Counted from the first letter of the stretch, positions 8,753-17,966 are shown. The stretch: 64,000 nucleotides of DNA from Actinomyces gerencseriae DSM 6844 (GCF_000429265.1 NZ_KE386873.1:1-64000), one strand, 5' to 3'. Numbers and translations are program-made. The notes: generated from the sequence alone by a model not told the origin.

Positions 8753-9265
8753 TCAGGCGTGCTCAAGAGCGGCGAGGATGGCGTCGAACGTCTCCTCGGG
8801 AGTGCCCCGCGAGACCACGGTGACGCCGTCCTCGTCGTCGTCCAGGGGCTGGAGGGCGGCGAACTGGGAGGGCAGCAGGGCGGGGGGCATGAAGTGGCCC
8901 TCGCGCAGGGCCATGCGCTCGCGCAGCTCCTCGGGGCGGGCGGTCAGGTGGATGAAGAAGACACGGCCGTCGGCGCCGGACAGGAGGTCCCGGTAGGAGC
9001 GCTTGAGCGCGGAGCAGGTGACGATGGTCCTGACCCCCTCGGCGGCGCGCGCGCTCATCCAGTCGCGCAGGGACTTCAGCCAGGGCCATCGGTCCTCGTC
9101 GGTCAGAGGGATGCCCTCGCTCATCTTGGCGATGTTGGCGGGCGGGTGGAAGTCGTCGGCCTCGGCGACGGGCCACCCGAGGGCGCGGTGGAGGTTGTCG
9201 GCGGCGGTCGTCTTGCCGCAGCCCGCCACACCCATGAGGATGAGGTGCTCAACGGAGGTGTTCAC
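8753..9265 (-). CDS. gntK: Gluconokinase
   Basis: A 170-aa P-loop kinase that phosphorylates gluconate to 6-phosphogluconate. GVAGCGKTT (12-20) is the Walker A loop. EADDFHPPANIAKMSEGIPL, DEDRWPWL, CSALKRSYRDLL and GHFMPPALLPSQFAALQPL are classic gluconokinase motifs. GTG 9265 is chosen because GAGGAG lies five bases upstream; ATG 9304 would add a 13-residue tail without a good RBS. It precedes gntP in a two-gene uptake-and-activation operon. No dedicated gluconate regulator is adjacent. Confidence 0.93.
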   Translation of the reverse strand: MNTSVEHLILMGVAGCGKTTAADNLHRALGWPVAEADDFHPPANIAKMSEGIPLTDEDRWPWLKSLRDWMSARAAEGVRTIVTCSALKRSYRDLLSGADGRVFFIHLTARPEELRERMALREGHFMPPALLPSQFAALQPLDDDEDGVTVVSRGTPEETFDAILAALEHA

Positions 9266-9340
9266 GCGATCTCCTCGATCGACGTCCGCGACGTCGCTCG
9301 ACATCGTTGTCGATCACCGATACTACCGCCGCGACCTCCC

Positions 9341-9429
9341 CGGTGTCCCGGGCGCGCGTCAGCCCGGCTCACCGTAGGGCGGAGCGGGACGAGGCCGAGG
9401 ACGGTGTCCCGGGCGCGCGTCAGCCCAGC
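9341..9429. repeat. 28-bp two-copy repeat with 33-bp spacer
   Basis: Bases 9341-9368 and 9402-9429 match over 28 bp with one mismatch (25 bp perfect, containing GTGTCCCGGGCGCGCGTCAG). They flank 33 unrelated bases. The second copy overlaps the stop codon and last codons of the AEC transporter (stop at 9420-9422). It is one of four clear 28 plus 32-34 units in the window. Confidence 0.75.
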
Positions 9430-10397
9430 ACCGCGGCCGCGATCAGGACGACCGGGACGAAGCCGGCGGTCGTCACCAGAACCGCGTCACGGGCCAGCGG
9501 CTTGGCCGCCCCGTAGCGCGAGGCGTACATGAAGACGTTCTGGGCGGTCGGCAGTGCGGCGGTGGTGACGGGCACCAGGAGCTCCGCCCCGCGCAGGCCC
9601 AGACCGAGCCCGAGCGCCCCCGCCAGACCGGGCGCCACGAGCAGCTTCCACCCCACCGCCCAGCGCAGGGCCGCCCGACTGGCGGCGTCATGGACCGGCT
9701 CGGGCGGCACCGCCGGGGCGCCGTCGGGCAGCGGGGCGCGCATGCGCGAGGCGGCCAGGCTCATGCCCAGGGAGAGCATCATGAGCGGCACGGCGATGCG
9801 CCCGAGGGAATCGAGGGTCTCGCGCAGGTGCCCGCCGGCGACGCCGGCGAGGTCCACCCCGCCGGCATTGACCGCGACCCCGGCCACCACGGCCAGCAGC
9901 AGGGGATTGCGCAGCGGGACGGTCAGGGTCGCCAGACGCGAGGGACTGCCGCGATGGGTGGCGGAGTCCAGGATCGCGAAGGTCGTCGGGGTGATGACGA
10001 GGAGCTGGAGGAGCAGGACCGGGGCGATGGCGGCGGCGTCGCCCAGGACCAGGACGAGGACGGGGATGCCGAGGTTGGCGGCGTTGACGTAGCCGGAGGC
10101 GAGCGCGCCGATGGTCGCCTCCGCCGTCGAGCGGCGCAGCAGGACGCGGTGCAGCGCCCAGGCGCTCAGGATCGCCAGCACCTCGGCCGCCAGCGCGGCG
10201 AGCGCGCCGGGACTGGCCACCGCCCCCAGGTCGGCGTCCGCCAGGGTGCCGATCAGCAGCGCCGGGGTGGCGGCGAAGAAGCAGACGCGGGTGAGCACGG
10301 CGTCCGCGTCGCGGGGCACGGCGCCGGTGCGCACCAGCAGCCAGCCGACGCCGATCACGACGGCGAAGACGGCGAGACCGCCGACGACATCACCCAC
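9420..10397 (-). CDS. AEC (auxin efflux carrier) family transporter
   Basis: A 325-aa membrane protein with about ten hydrophobic segments in the two-bundle pattern of AEC/PIN-like carriers. ASGYVNAANLGIPVLVLVLGD is the first conserved loop and LPTAQNVFMYASRYG the matching C-terminal one. Bacterial members export or import small organic acids such as malate or malonate, but no substrate can be inferred here. It begins 9 nt after the stop of the EEP-fold gene at 10407-11393, so MsrB, the EEP gene and this carrier form one transcript. The 3' end overlaps a 28-bp repeat. Confidence 0.88.
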   Translation of the reverse strand: MGDVVGGLAVFAVVIGVGWLLVRTGAVPRDADAVLTRVCFFAATPALLIGTLADADLGAVASPGALAALAAEVLAILSAWALHRVLLRRSTAEATIGALASGYVNAANLGIPVLVLVLGDAAAIAPVLLLQLLVITPTTFAILDSATHRGSPSRLATLTVPLRNPLLLAVVAGVAVNAGGVDLAGVAGGHLRETLDSLGRIAVPLMMLSLGMSLAASRMRAPLPDGAPAVPPEPVHDAASRAALRWAVGWKLLVAPGLAGALGLGLGLRGAELLVPVTTAALPTAQNVFMYASRYGAAKPLARDAVLVTTAGFVPVVLIAAAVLG

Positions 10398-10406
10398 GGG
10401 CGCGCC

Positions 10407-11393
10407 TCAGCCGACCGGTTCGAGGTCCACCCACGTGCCGGCGTGGTCGGAGACGACGAAGGTGCGGGTTCCCCAGGCGGTGGCCCGCAGGAGGGGGTAG
10501 CGGCGCCCGCTCCAGACGGGTGCGGGCGCCACCGGGAAGGCGGGGGCCCCGTTGACGCCGGTGGGCCAGGGGTCGGTCAGGACGTGATCGATGCGATGGT
10601 CGGGGCGGGCGGCCGGATAGGTGGGGCCCTCCCCCACCTGACGACCGATTCCGAGGGGGACCAGCTCCTCGGTCCGCAGGTTGTAGTCCCCCGCCAGGAG
10701 GTGGGGGCCGGGCAGGGTGGCGAGCGCGCCCCAGGCCGCCGCGAGCTGCCGGGCGGCCGTATCGGTGCGGGTGGCCAGGTGGGTGGTGCCGACCGACAGC
10801 GCATCGACGCCCGCGGCCGCGGCGTCCGCCGGGGCCAGGGCCAGCGTGGCGGTCAGCAGGTTGCGCATGGTGGACGTCGCCAGGTCGTAGCCACGGGGGT
10901 CCCAGATCGGGTGGTCGCCGCGGCGCGAGACGGTGGCCGGACCGCGTCCGAGGCGCCTCACGCGCCAGGCGGTCACCGGGTGACGGGCGAGCAGGGCGTT
11001 GCCGAAGCCCGCCGGCGGGCGGCCCAGCAGGGCGCGGCCCAGGCCGAGCGCGTCGTCGGCGTGCTCGGTCAGGGCGGAGCGCCGGGGGCGTCGACGCAGC
11101 CCGGCGACGGGCCCGGCGTAGGCGGCGGCGAAGCGGTGGCTCTCCCAGCCGAGCAGCTCCGCCAGAACGGCGGTCTGGTCGAGGAAGCCGGAGCGGGCCT
11201 GCCCGGTGTCGACCTCCTGGAGGGCGACGACGTCGGGGGAGAGCTCGTGGATCTGCTCGGCCAGGGCCGCCAGCACGGAGCGGGCCGCCGTCGGGTCGCG
11301 GATGTCCGCGTCGGCGACGCCAGGGCCCGGAGCCTCGTCCGCCCCCGCCCCGGGAAGCGCATGCTGGATGTTGAGGCTCAGGAGGCGCAGCAT
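10407..11393 (-). CDS. Endonuclease/exonuclease/phosphatase-fold hydrolase
   Basis: A 328-aa EEP superfamily protein. LLSLNIQHA at the N-terminus is the first Asn motif, VVALQEVD contains the metal-ligand Glu, LLAGDYNLR is the GDxN motif and VVSDHAGTWVDL is the C-terminal SDH motif. The family covers nucleases, phosphatases and phospholipases, and the sequence does not choose among them. There is no signal peptide, so it should be cytoplasmic. ATG 11393 is one base past the msrB stop, giving tight translational coupling; a longer frame to 11453 is not needed. Confidence 0.87.
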   Translation of the reverse strand: MLRLLSLNIQHALPGAGADEAPGPGVADADIRDPTAARSVLAALAEQIHELSPDVVALQEVDTGQARSGFLDQTAVLAELLGWESHRFAAAYAGPVAGLRRRPRRSALTEHADDALGLGRALLGRPPAGFGNALLARHPVTAWRVRRLGRGPATVSRRGDHPIWDPRGYDLATSTMRNLLTATLALAPADAAAAGVDALSVGTTHLATRTDTAARQLAAAWGALATLPGPHLLAGDYNLRTEELVPLGIGRQVGEGPTYPAARPDHRIDHVLTDPWPTGVNGAPAFPVAPAPVWSGRRYPLLRATAWGTRTFVVSDHAGTWVDLEPVG

Positions 11394-11394
11394 G

Positions 11395-11943
11395 TCACCC
11401 CTCCTGCGCGCCGGCGCCCGACGCACCGCCGGCGGCGCCCGACGCGTCGGCATCGAAGGTCAGGCTCACGGAGTTCATGCAATAGCGCTGGCCGGTGGGG
11501 GTGCCGGGCGCGTCATCGAAGACGTGGCCGAGGTGGGAGTCGCAGGCGGCGCAACGGACCTCGGTGCGCACCATCCCGTGACTGGTATCGGTGCGCAGAG
11601 TCACGGCATCGGAGTCCGACGGGTCGTAGAAGGAGGGCCAGCCGCACCCCGAGTCGAACTTGGCGACGGAGCGGAACAGCTCCGCCCCGCAGCCGCGGCA
11701 CCGGTAGACGCCCTCGCGCTCCTCGTCCAGGAGGTCTCCGGTGAAGGGGCGCTCGGTGCCGGCCTCGCGCAGGACGTGGTACTCCAGGGGGTCGAGCAGA
11801 GCGCGCCACTGGGCGTCGGTGCGGGCGATGGCGGCCGGGTCCAGTCGGGGGGTCGCGGCGGCCTCCGCGCCGTCCCCGTCGGTTGCGCTGGTTGCGTCGG
11901 CTCTGCTGGCGGCACTGGCTGCGTTGGCTCCGTTGGCGGTCAC
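11395..11943 (-). CDS. msrB: Peptide-methionine (R)-S-oxide reductase
   Basis: A 182-aa MsrB that reduces methionine-R-sulfoxide in oxidised proteins. Two CxxC pairs (Cys82/85 and Cys131/134) form the structural zinc site, SGCGWPSF (98-105) carries a possible resolving Cys, and RYCMNSVSL places the catalytic Cys at 155. The first 35 residues are Ala-rich and probably disordered, and there is no signal peptide. It heads an operon with the EEP-fold hydrolase (one-base gap) and the AEC carrier, which does not reveal a shared pathway. Confidence 0.95.
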   Translation of the reverse strand: MTANGANAASAASRADATSATDGDGAEAAATPRLDPAAIARTDAQWRALLDPLEYHVLREAGTERPFTGDLLDEEREGVYRCRGCGAELFRSVAKFDSGCGWPSFYDPSDSDAVTLRTDTSHGMVRTEVRCAACDSHLGHVFDDAPGTPTGQRYCMNSVSLTFDADASGAAGGASGAGAQEG

Positions 11944-12118
11944 GGTCCCATGGTGGCCCGGCTCGGGCGCCGGCGCGAGCGGCGTTCACGCACCGGGAAC
12001 GCGGGAAGGAGGCGTGACGGGGCGGCGAACGGAACGGCTGCGGGGCGACCAGGAGGGCGGGGCGGCGATCGAGGCGGTCCAGCGCGCGGAACCGCAGTAG
12101 GCCGGTCCGGAGTGCGGA

Positions 12119-12155
12119 GCGGCTCGGCGGCGCGGTGCCCCCGCCGCCGAGCCGC
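12119..12155 (-). terminator. Strong GC hairpin downstream of mscS
   Basis: GCGGCTCGGCGGC (12119-12131) pairs perfectly with GCCGCCGAGCCGC (12143-12155) across an 11-nt loop. It lies about 75 nt past the stop of the MscS gene on the minus strand, and has no long T tract. The rest of 11944-12228 is GC-rich with no gene. Confidence 0.55.
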
Positions 12156-12228
12156 CCCTGAGGCCTCCGCCGCCGTCACCCGGTCGAACCGGCGGTGCTC
12201 CCCGCCGCCGGTCCGACCCGCCCCCGGA

Positions 12229-13749
12229 TCATTCGAGGTACTTCTTCTGCTCGTTGGTGGAGATGATGCTCGTGGACTGCCCGGTGGCGGTGTCGGCCTC
12301 GTGCCGGGGCAGGGGCGCCTCCTCGCCCCGCCACTCGGCGTCGCGCGCCAGGATCCGGCGTCGGCGCACCTTCTCGCGCCGCGTGCGCCGCAGCCGGGAG
12401 TGCCCCTTGGCGGCGGCCCGCACGCGGGCGTCCTCGATGGGATCGTCCTCCTTGGGCAGCCGCACGGCCGTCGTCTCGGCGCCCACGCCGGCGCCGTCGT
12501 CGTGCTGAAGGGCGACGAGCTCCTCAGCCAGGCGCGCCACCTCCTCGGGCTGAGGGTCGTGGGTGACCGAGACCTGCTCGATCTCCACACGCGTGCGCGG
12601 CAGGGCGTAGGGCGCCTCCTGCTGGAGCCAGGCCACGATCTCCTCGCGGACGTAGCACTGGAGGGTGAAGACGTCGGAGGGGTTCCTGCCGGAGACGGCG
12701 ATGCGCAGGGTGACCGTGCCCGCGGCGGTATCGGTGACGTCGAGGTTGGCGGTGCGGCCGTCCCAGACGGACGACGAGGCGACCACGCGGGCGAGCTCGG
12801 CGCGCACCGAGGCCACCGGCACCCGCCAGTCCAGGTCGAGGGTGAGGGTACCGGTGTGCTGCGTGCCGCGCCGCGACCAGTTGGCGAAGGGGTTCTGCGT
12901 GAAGTAGGTCGAGGGGTAGATGAGGCGGCGGTCGTCCCAGACCCGGACGACGACGTAGGTGAGCGTGATCTCCTCGATGTAGCCCTGCTCCTTGCCCAGG
13001 ACGACGACGTCGTCCACGCGGATGGCATCGGTGACGGCCAACTGAAGGCCGGCGAAGATGTTGCCCAGCATGGACTGCGCGGCGAGACCGGCGATCACCG
13101 AGACCAGACCGGCGGAGGCGAGCAGCGAGCCCATGGCCAGGCGGGCGCTGGGGAAGGTCATGATCGCGCCGACCAGGCCGACGACGATGACGATGACCTC
13201 GGCGACCCGCCGCAGGATCTGCGCCTGGGTGGTGACGCGGTTGGCGCGGCCGGGGTCGCCGCCGGCGCGCACGCCGCTGACGATGCTGGCCTCGAGCGCC
13301 TTGACCAGGCCGACGACGACCCAGGTGACGGCCAGGATGACGCTGATGAACAGGGCCTGGGTGGCGTACTGGGCCCAGTCGGGCGTGGCGACCGCGACGA
13401 CGGCCAGCTGCGCGCCGAGGTAGGCGCCGAAGAGTCCGCCCATGGCGTACAGGGCGGTGCGCGTGTACCGGCTGATCTCGGCGTACATGGTCTGGCGGCG
13501 TCCGAGCATGCGCAGCACGACGACCCCGATGAAGGCGAGGGCGACGCCGATGAGGAGCCCGCCCCCCACCCGCCAGGTGATTTCCCAGACATTGACCGCG
13601 GTCTCCTTGGCCGCCTCGACGGTCTGCGTGACATCGGTCGTCGGCGACGAGGTGGGATCGGTCGACGGGGAGGGATCGGTGGTGGCGGTCGCCCGCGCGG
13701 CGGGCGCGAGGAGCGCGCTCGCCAGGGCGACGGGAGGAAGGGCGATCAT
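12229..13749 (-). CDS. MscS-type mechanosensitive channel
   Basis: A 506-aa small-conductance mechanosensitive channel. A signal-like or TM N-terminus is followed by a Ser/Thr/Pro spacer and three more membrane segments. The pore-lining helix and beta domain are recognisable from SLLASAGLVSVIAGLAAQSM, LGNIFAGLQLAVTDAIRVDD and VVVLGKEQGYIEEITLTYVV. WDDRRLIYPSTYF and NPFANWSR complete the MscS_porin-like beta domain. The last 100 residues are charged and cytoplasmic. It starts 9 nt after the histidine kinase stop and may be the last gene of that transcript. Confidence 0.93.
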   Translation of the reverse strand: MIALPPVALASALLAPAARATATTDPSPSTDPTSSPTTDVTQTVEAAKETAVNVWEITWRVGGGLLIGVALAFIGVVVLRMLGRRQTMYAEISRYTRTALYAMGGLFGAYLGAQLAVVAVATPDWAQYATQALFISVILAVTWVVVGLVKALEASIVSGVRAGGDPGRANRVTTQAQILRRVAEVIVIVVGLVGAIMTFPSARLAMGSLLASAGLVSVIAGLAAQSMLGNIFAGLQLAVTDAIRVDDVVVLGKEQGYIEEITLTYVVVRVWDDRRLIYPSTYFTQNPFANWSRRGTQHTGTLTLDLDWRVPVASVRAELARVVASSSVWDGRTANLDVTDTAAGTVTLRIAVSGRNPSDVFTLQCYVREEIVAWLQQEAPYALPRTRVEIEQVSVTHDPQPEEVARLAEELVALQHDDGAGVGAETTAVRLPKEDDPIEDARVRAAAKGHSRLRRTRREKVRRRRILARDAEWRGEEAPLPRHEADTATGQSTSIISTNEQKKYLE

Positions 13750-13758
13750 GCCGGCACC

Positions 13759-14736
13759 CTAGGACCCGGTCCTGGGAGCCGGCTGTGCGAGGACGGAGGG
13801 CAGCTCGAGCAGCACCTCGAAGTCCTCCCCCACCAGCCCCGCGCCGACCGTGCCGCCCAGCCTGCCCGCCAGCAGCTCGACGATGCTCAGCCCGAGCCCC
13901 GTCCCGGCCGGATCGGAGGACCAGCGGCGCTCCAGGACCCGGGAGGCATCGAGAGCCTCGGGCCGGCGCACCCCGTTGCGCATGCGCAGCCGGACCCGGT
14001 CCGCCGTACCGCATCGCGCATCCCCGGCCGCGCCGTCGTCCCCGGCCGCGACCCGGTCCAGCTCGACGCGCAGCCTCCCCCGCCCGTGCTGGACGGCATT
14101 GCGCGCGAGGTTGGCGATGATCCGGCGCAGGGCCTCGGGCTCGGTCTGAACGACGAGGGCGTCGGGCGCGCGGGCCTCCACCTCGATACCCGCCGCCTCC
14201 AGGGGCCCGGCCAGCCCCGCCAGGCACTGCCCGACCTCCTCGACCAGGTCCACCCGCGTGACCAGCACGCGGTCGGGATCCTCGTCGGGACCCGCGACGT
14301 CGTCGCTCAGCCGGGCGTACTCGAAGATCTCATCGACGAGAGCGGTCAGGCGATCGGCGTGGCGGGCCGCCGCGGCCAGGTGGGCGCGCCGGGTCGGGTC
14401 GAGCCCGGAGGCGGCGAGCAGCTGCTGGTAGCCGCGCACCGCCGTCAGGGGCGTGCGCAGGTCGTGGGACAGATCGGCGACGAGCTCGCGGTAACGACGC
14501 TCGTGGCGCTCCAGGGAGGTGCCGGCCTGTTCGATCTGCGCGATCACGGCGTTGATCTGCACCACCAGCGCCTCCAGGGCGCCGTCCACGAGCTGGAGGT
14601 GCACCGGGGCGTGGACACCGTCCTCCCGACGCCGGCGCAGCTGGTCGGTGATGGCGCGCAACTGGCGGCGCACCAGGATCCACCGCACCGTCGCGGCCAG
14701 GGCCACCGCCACGGCCGCCAGCGTGATCAGCGCCAT
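13759..14736 (-). CDS. Sensor histidine kinase
   Basis: A 325-aa membrane kinase with one N-terminal membrane helix (about 3-22) and almost no extracellular part, as in intramembrane-sensing kinases tied to ABC transporters. ADLSHDLRTPLTAV places the phospho-accepting His at 91, NLARNAVQH is the N box and GTGLGLSIVELLAG the G2 box. ATG 14736 is preferred over GTG 14742 because GGAGG lies nine bases upstream. It follows the ABC permease by 88 nt. Its likely partner is the OmpR-type regulator at 17172-17966, on the far side of the ABC genes on the same strand. Confidence 0.9.
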   Translation of the reverse strand: MALITLAAVAVALAATVRWILVRRQLRAITDQLRRRREDGVHAPVHLQLVDGALEALVVQINAVIAQIEQAGTSLERHERRYRELVADLSHDLRTPLTAVRGYQQLLAASGLDPTRRAHLAAAARHADRLTALVDEIFEYARLSDDVAGPDEDPDRVLVTRVDLVEEVGQCLAGLAGPLEAAGIEVEARAPDALVVQTEPEALRRIIANLARNAVQHGRGRLRVELDRVAAGDDGAAGDARCGTADRVRLRMRNGVRRPEALDASRVLERRWSSDPAGTGLGLSIVELLAGRLGGTVGAGLVGEDFEVLLELPSVLAQPAPRTGS

Positions 14737-14824
14737 CGGCACTCGCCTCCTCGGGGTCCACGGGCTCCGGCGCCCCAGCCTACGGCGGGCGGCCGAGGCC
14801 CACCGGTCAGGCGATGTCCGCCGG

Positions 14825-15613
14825 TCAGGCGATGTCCGCGCGCCGCAGCACCAGCCAGCCCACCACGGCCCACAGGACGAGGAAGGCGGCCGAGACGACC
14901 GCGCTCAGCGCCACGTCCGCCCCGGGGCTGGTCAGGTCCAGGGGCAGGTCGGGGGACCAGGGCGTGAATCTGAGCACCGCCGCCCCGGCGTCGCCGTCGG
15001 CGACCATCCCCGTCACGCCGTCGAGCAGGAAGCCTCCCGCCAGGCCCGCCGCGGTCACGGCCAGCGGGCGCCGCGAGACGAAGGCGATCGGCAGGCAGAA
15101 GCCCAGACGGGCCACCGCCACGAGCGCCGACACCGCCCCCAGCCCGAGCCCGGCCAGGACCCTCGACGCCGTGACCGGCCCCCCGCCCGCGTTGGCGGCG
15201 ACCCGCAGCGGCGTCGTCGCCAGGAAGGGGGCCAGGTCCCAGCCGGCCGACAGGCACAGGAGCGAGCCGATGACGTACGGCAGCAGGACGACGGCGGTGA
15301 CCGCGAGCGCCATGACAGTCTTGACGGCCACGTGCACGGACCGGGGCGCCGCCAGCAACCGGTCGTGGACGGTGCGGTTCTCCAGGTCGGAGGCCGCGGC
15401 GACGCCGATGAGGAGGCTCCCCAGCAGCGGCAGCGCCATGGCGTCGGAGAAGCCGGCCACCGACCCCGCGATCGACATGTCGTAGGTGCCGTCGGCGATG
15501 AGACGGGCGGATACGAAGTAGGCGACGGCCATGGCGCTCGACACCACCAGGGCGATCCACAGGGCGCGCGAGCGCGCCAGGACGTACAGGTCAGCGCGCA
15601 GCAGATTGGGCAT
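14825..15613 (-). CDS. ABC-2 type transporter permease
   Basis: A 262-aa protein with six hydrophobic segments, and with NLLRADLYVLARSRALW and LLGSLLIGVAAASDLENRTV near the N-terminus, typical of lantibiotic-immunity and antibiotic-export ABC-2 permeases. ATG 15613 follows GAGGAGGAGAC. It overlaps the last 23 nt of the ATPase gene, so the two are translationally coupled. With the ATPase and the flanking regulator and kinase it fits an immunity or detoxification exporter. The substrate is unknown. Confidence 0.87.
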   Translation of the reverse strand: MPNLLRADLYVLARSRALWIALVVSSAMAVAYFVSARLIADGTYDMSIAGSVAGFSDAMALPLLGSLLIGVAAASDLENRTVHDRLLAAPRSVHVAVKTVMALAVTAVVLLPYVIGSLLCLSAGWDLAPFLATTPLRVAANAGGGPVTASRVLAGLGLGAVSALVAVARLGFCLPIAFVSRRPLAVTAAGLAGGFLLDGVTGMVADGDAGAAVLRFTPWSPDLPLDLTSPGADVALSAVVSAAFLVLWAVVGWLVLRRADIA

Positions 15614-16631
15614 GGGTCTCCTCCTCCGCACGGGGATCGGAACGGGTGATGGCGGTGCGGGTGCCGCTGCGAGCCGTCTCCTCCTCCGCACGGGGATCGG
15701 AACCGATGACGCTCAGGAAGTACTCCTCCAGGCTCTGCCCCTCCTCGGCGATGGTGGTGGGCACGAGGTCGCGGGCGACGAGGCCGCGCACGAGCGCCTC
15801 CCGGTCGGACGGCGGGTCGAGGAGGCGGACAGTGCCGTCCTCCAGGACGCTCAGGCGTCCCGCGCCCATCTCCTCCAGGGCGCGCACCAGCCCGGGCGCG
15901 TCCGAGCAGCGCAGCGTCAGGCGGCGGGAGCAGCGCTCGGCGAGCTCGGCGTGGTCGAGGGCCCGGCGCAGGCGCCCGCGATCCACGATGAGGTAGTCGG
16001 TGGCGGTCTGATAGAGCTCGGGCAGGTTGTGGCTGGAGACGAGGATGGTGGTGCCGCGCTCGCGGGACAGCTCGCTCAGGAGTCGACGCACCTCGACGAC
16101 GCCGACCGGGTCGAGGCCGTTGACCGGCTCGTCGAGGACCAGCAGCTCGGGACCGGCGACGAGGGCGACGGCGATGCCCAGGCGCTGACGCATGCCCAGG
16201 GAGAACTCCCCCACCCGCTTGCCGCCCGCGTCGGCCAGGCCGACGAGCCCGAGCAGCTCGTCCTCCAGCGTCGGCGACGGGATGCCGCGGATGATGCGGT
16301 GCAGGTGGAGATTGTCACGGGCGCTCATGCGCAACTCCAGGCCGGGGGCCTCGATGAGGCAGCCCAGGCGCCGCAGGTCGTCCTGGGCCGGGCCGCTGCC
16401 GTGGCGCGCGGGGTGGCCGAAGAGCTCGATCTCGCCGTCGGTGGGCGTCACCAGGCCGCAGACCATGCGCATGAGGGTGGTCTTGCCCGCGCCGTTGCGG
16501 CCGATGAGGCCGTAGATGCGACCGCGCTCCAGGCGCACGTCGAGATTCTCGACGGCGGTCCCGCCCCTGTAGCGCTTGGTGAGCGAGCGGGTTCGCAGCA
16601 CCGCGCCGGGGCGGGTGCCGGCGGGCGTCAT
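15591..16631 (-). CDS. ABC transporter ATP-binding protein
   Basis: A 346-aa ATPase with GRNGAGKTT (Walker A, 44-52), a degenerate-looking but family-typical SLGMRQR signature (144-150), LLVLDEP (Walker B, 163-169) and VSSHNLPEL (H-loop). It resembles BcrA/LanF-type immunity ATPases. ATG 16631 overlaps the stop of the 88-aa winged-helix gene as ATGA. The C-terminal tail has an in-frame 20-codon duplication: RSDPRAEEET occurs twice, encoded by a 28-bp exact DNA repeat at 15616 and 15676. This repeat also carries the purine-rich RBS of the permease. Confidence 0.92.
   Translation of the reverse strand: MTPAGTRPGAVLRTRSLTKRYRGGTAVENLDVRLERGRIYGLIGRNGAGKTTLMRMVCGLVTPTDGEIELFGHPARHGSGPAQDDLRRLGCLIEAPGLELRMSARDNLHLHRIIRGIPSPTLEDELLGLVGLADAGGKRVGEFSLGMRQRLGIAVALVAGPELLVLDEPVNGLDPVGVVEVRRLLSELSRERGTTILVSSHNLPELYQTATDYLIVDRGRLRRALDHAELAERCSRRLTLRCSDAPGLVRALEEMGAGRLSVLEDGTVRLLDPPSDREALVRGLVARDLVPTTIAEEGQSLEEYFLSVIGSDPRAEEETARSGTRTAITRSDPRAEEETHAQSAAR
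15616..15703. repeat. 28-bp perfect two-copy repeat with 32-bp spacer
   Basis: Bases 15616-15643 and 15676-15703 are identical over 28 bp, with mismatches at both outer edges, and flank 32 unrelated bases. The repeat begins GTCTCCTCCTCCGCA and ends CGGGGATCGGAAC. It lies inside the 3' end of the ATPase gene and keeps its frame (60-bp period). The sequence resembles type I-E CRISPR repeats (GTxTCC...CGGGGATxxxAC), but only two copies exist. Confidence 0.85.
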
Positions 16632-16894
16632 GCCAGGTTCCAGGGGCGGAAGCCGGTGCGTCCCGTGATGAGGCGGCGCGCCTGCGGCTCGACGAGATGA
16701 AGGCGCTCCCCCGGCCCTCTCACGACCACCCCCAGTTCCAGGAGGTGCCCGAGCGCGTCGGTGTGGGAGTGCTTCCATCGTCGCAGCCCGAGCTGCTGCC
16801 GCGTGATCCCGGCCCCGGGTTCGGTGGCCCCGGCCGCTGTCAGAGCGGCGATGATGTCGTCCTGCGCCGCGAAGGCGACTGGCGGGTATCCCAT
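16628..16894 (-). CDS. Small winged-helix-like protein in ABC operon
   Basis: An 88-aa protein. AAQDDIIAALTAAGATEPGA, TRQQLGLRRWKHSHTDALGH and LLELGVVVRGPGERLHLVEP read as a compact winged-helix domain: three helices, then a beta wing. I do not recognise a named family. Its stop overlaps the ATPase start as ATGA, which strongly supports it as a real gene. It could regulate the operon together with the OmpR-type regulator, or act as a small adaptor. The upstream gap to the regulator gene is 277 nt and holds a two-copy 28-bp repeat. Confidence 0.7.
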   Translation of the reverse strand: MGYPPVAFAAQDDIIAALTAAGATEPGAGITRQQLGLRRWKHSHTDALGHLLELGVVVRGPGERLHLVEPQARRLITGRTGFRPWNLA

Positions 16895-17048
16895 TGCTCA
16901 TCCTCTCCGTTTCACGTCCTGGGACGTGCTGGTGTCTGCGGGTCTCACGCTAGGGCCGCGGTGTTGAGGAGGGGTTGAGCGCGGCGGGAGGATCGTTGAG
17001 GAACGGTCGAGGCCGGCCCTGCGCAGTCCGACGGACGCGAGGACAGTG

Positions 17049-17138
17049 AGAGCCCCTCCAGCGCGAAGGAGGAAAGCCCTGGTGATGGCTGCCCGGAGTC
17101 GCCGGTGGCAAGAGCCCCTCCAGCGCGAAGGAGGAAAG
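17049..17138. repeat. 28-bp perfect two-copy CRISPR-like unit, 34-bp spacer
   Basis: Bases 17049-17076 and 17111-17138 are identical over exactly 28 bp and diverge immediately on both sides. They are separated by 34 unrelated bases. Each copy has an internal stem, CCTCC paired with GGAGG around AGCGCGAA, and ends GGAAAG, so it looks like a CRISPR repeat. No third copy is found 61 bp to either side, and there is no cas gene in the window. It lies between the 88-aa gene and the response regulator. Confidence 0.8.
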
Positions 17139-17171
17139 ACCGAGGTGACCGCGCGTCGCCTCCCGACGGCC

Positions 17172-17966
<795 letters not shown>

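Noticed and set aside
9690-11744. 684-aa open frame on the plus strand
   Set aside because: Antisense to the AEC carrier and EEP hydrolase genes, and low-complexity.
11206-14967. 1253-aa open frame on the plus strand
   Set aside because: It is antisense to msrB, mscS and the kinase, all with clear motifs. Long open antisense frames are expected at this GC content.
17049-17138. Calling this a conventional CRISPR array
   Set aside because: Only two repeats, no leader and no cas gene in the window, and sibling units have unrelated repeat sequences. It is reported as a repeat.
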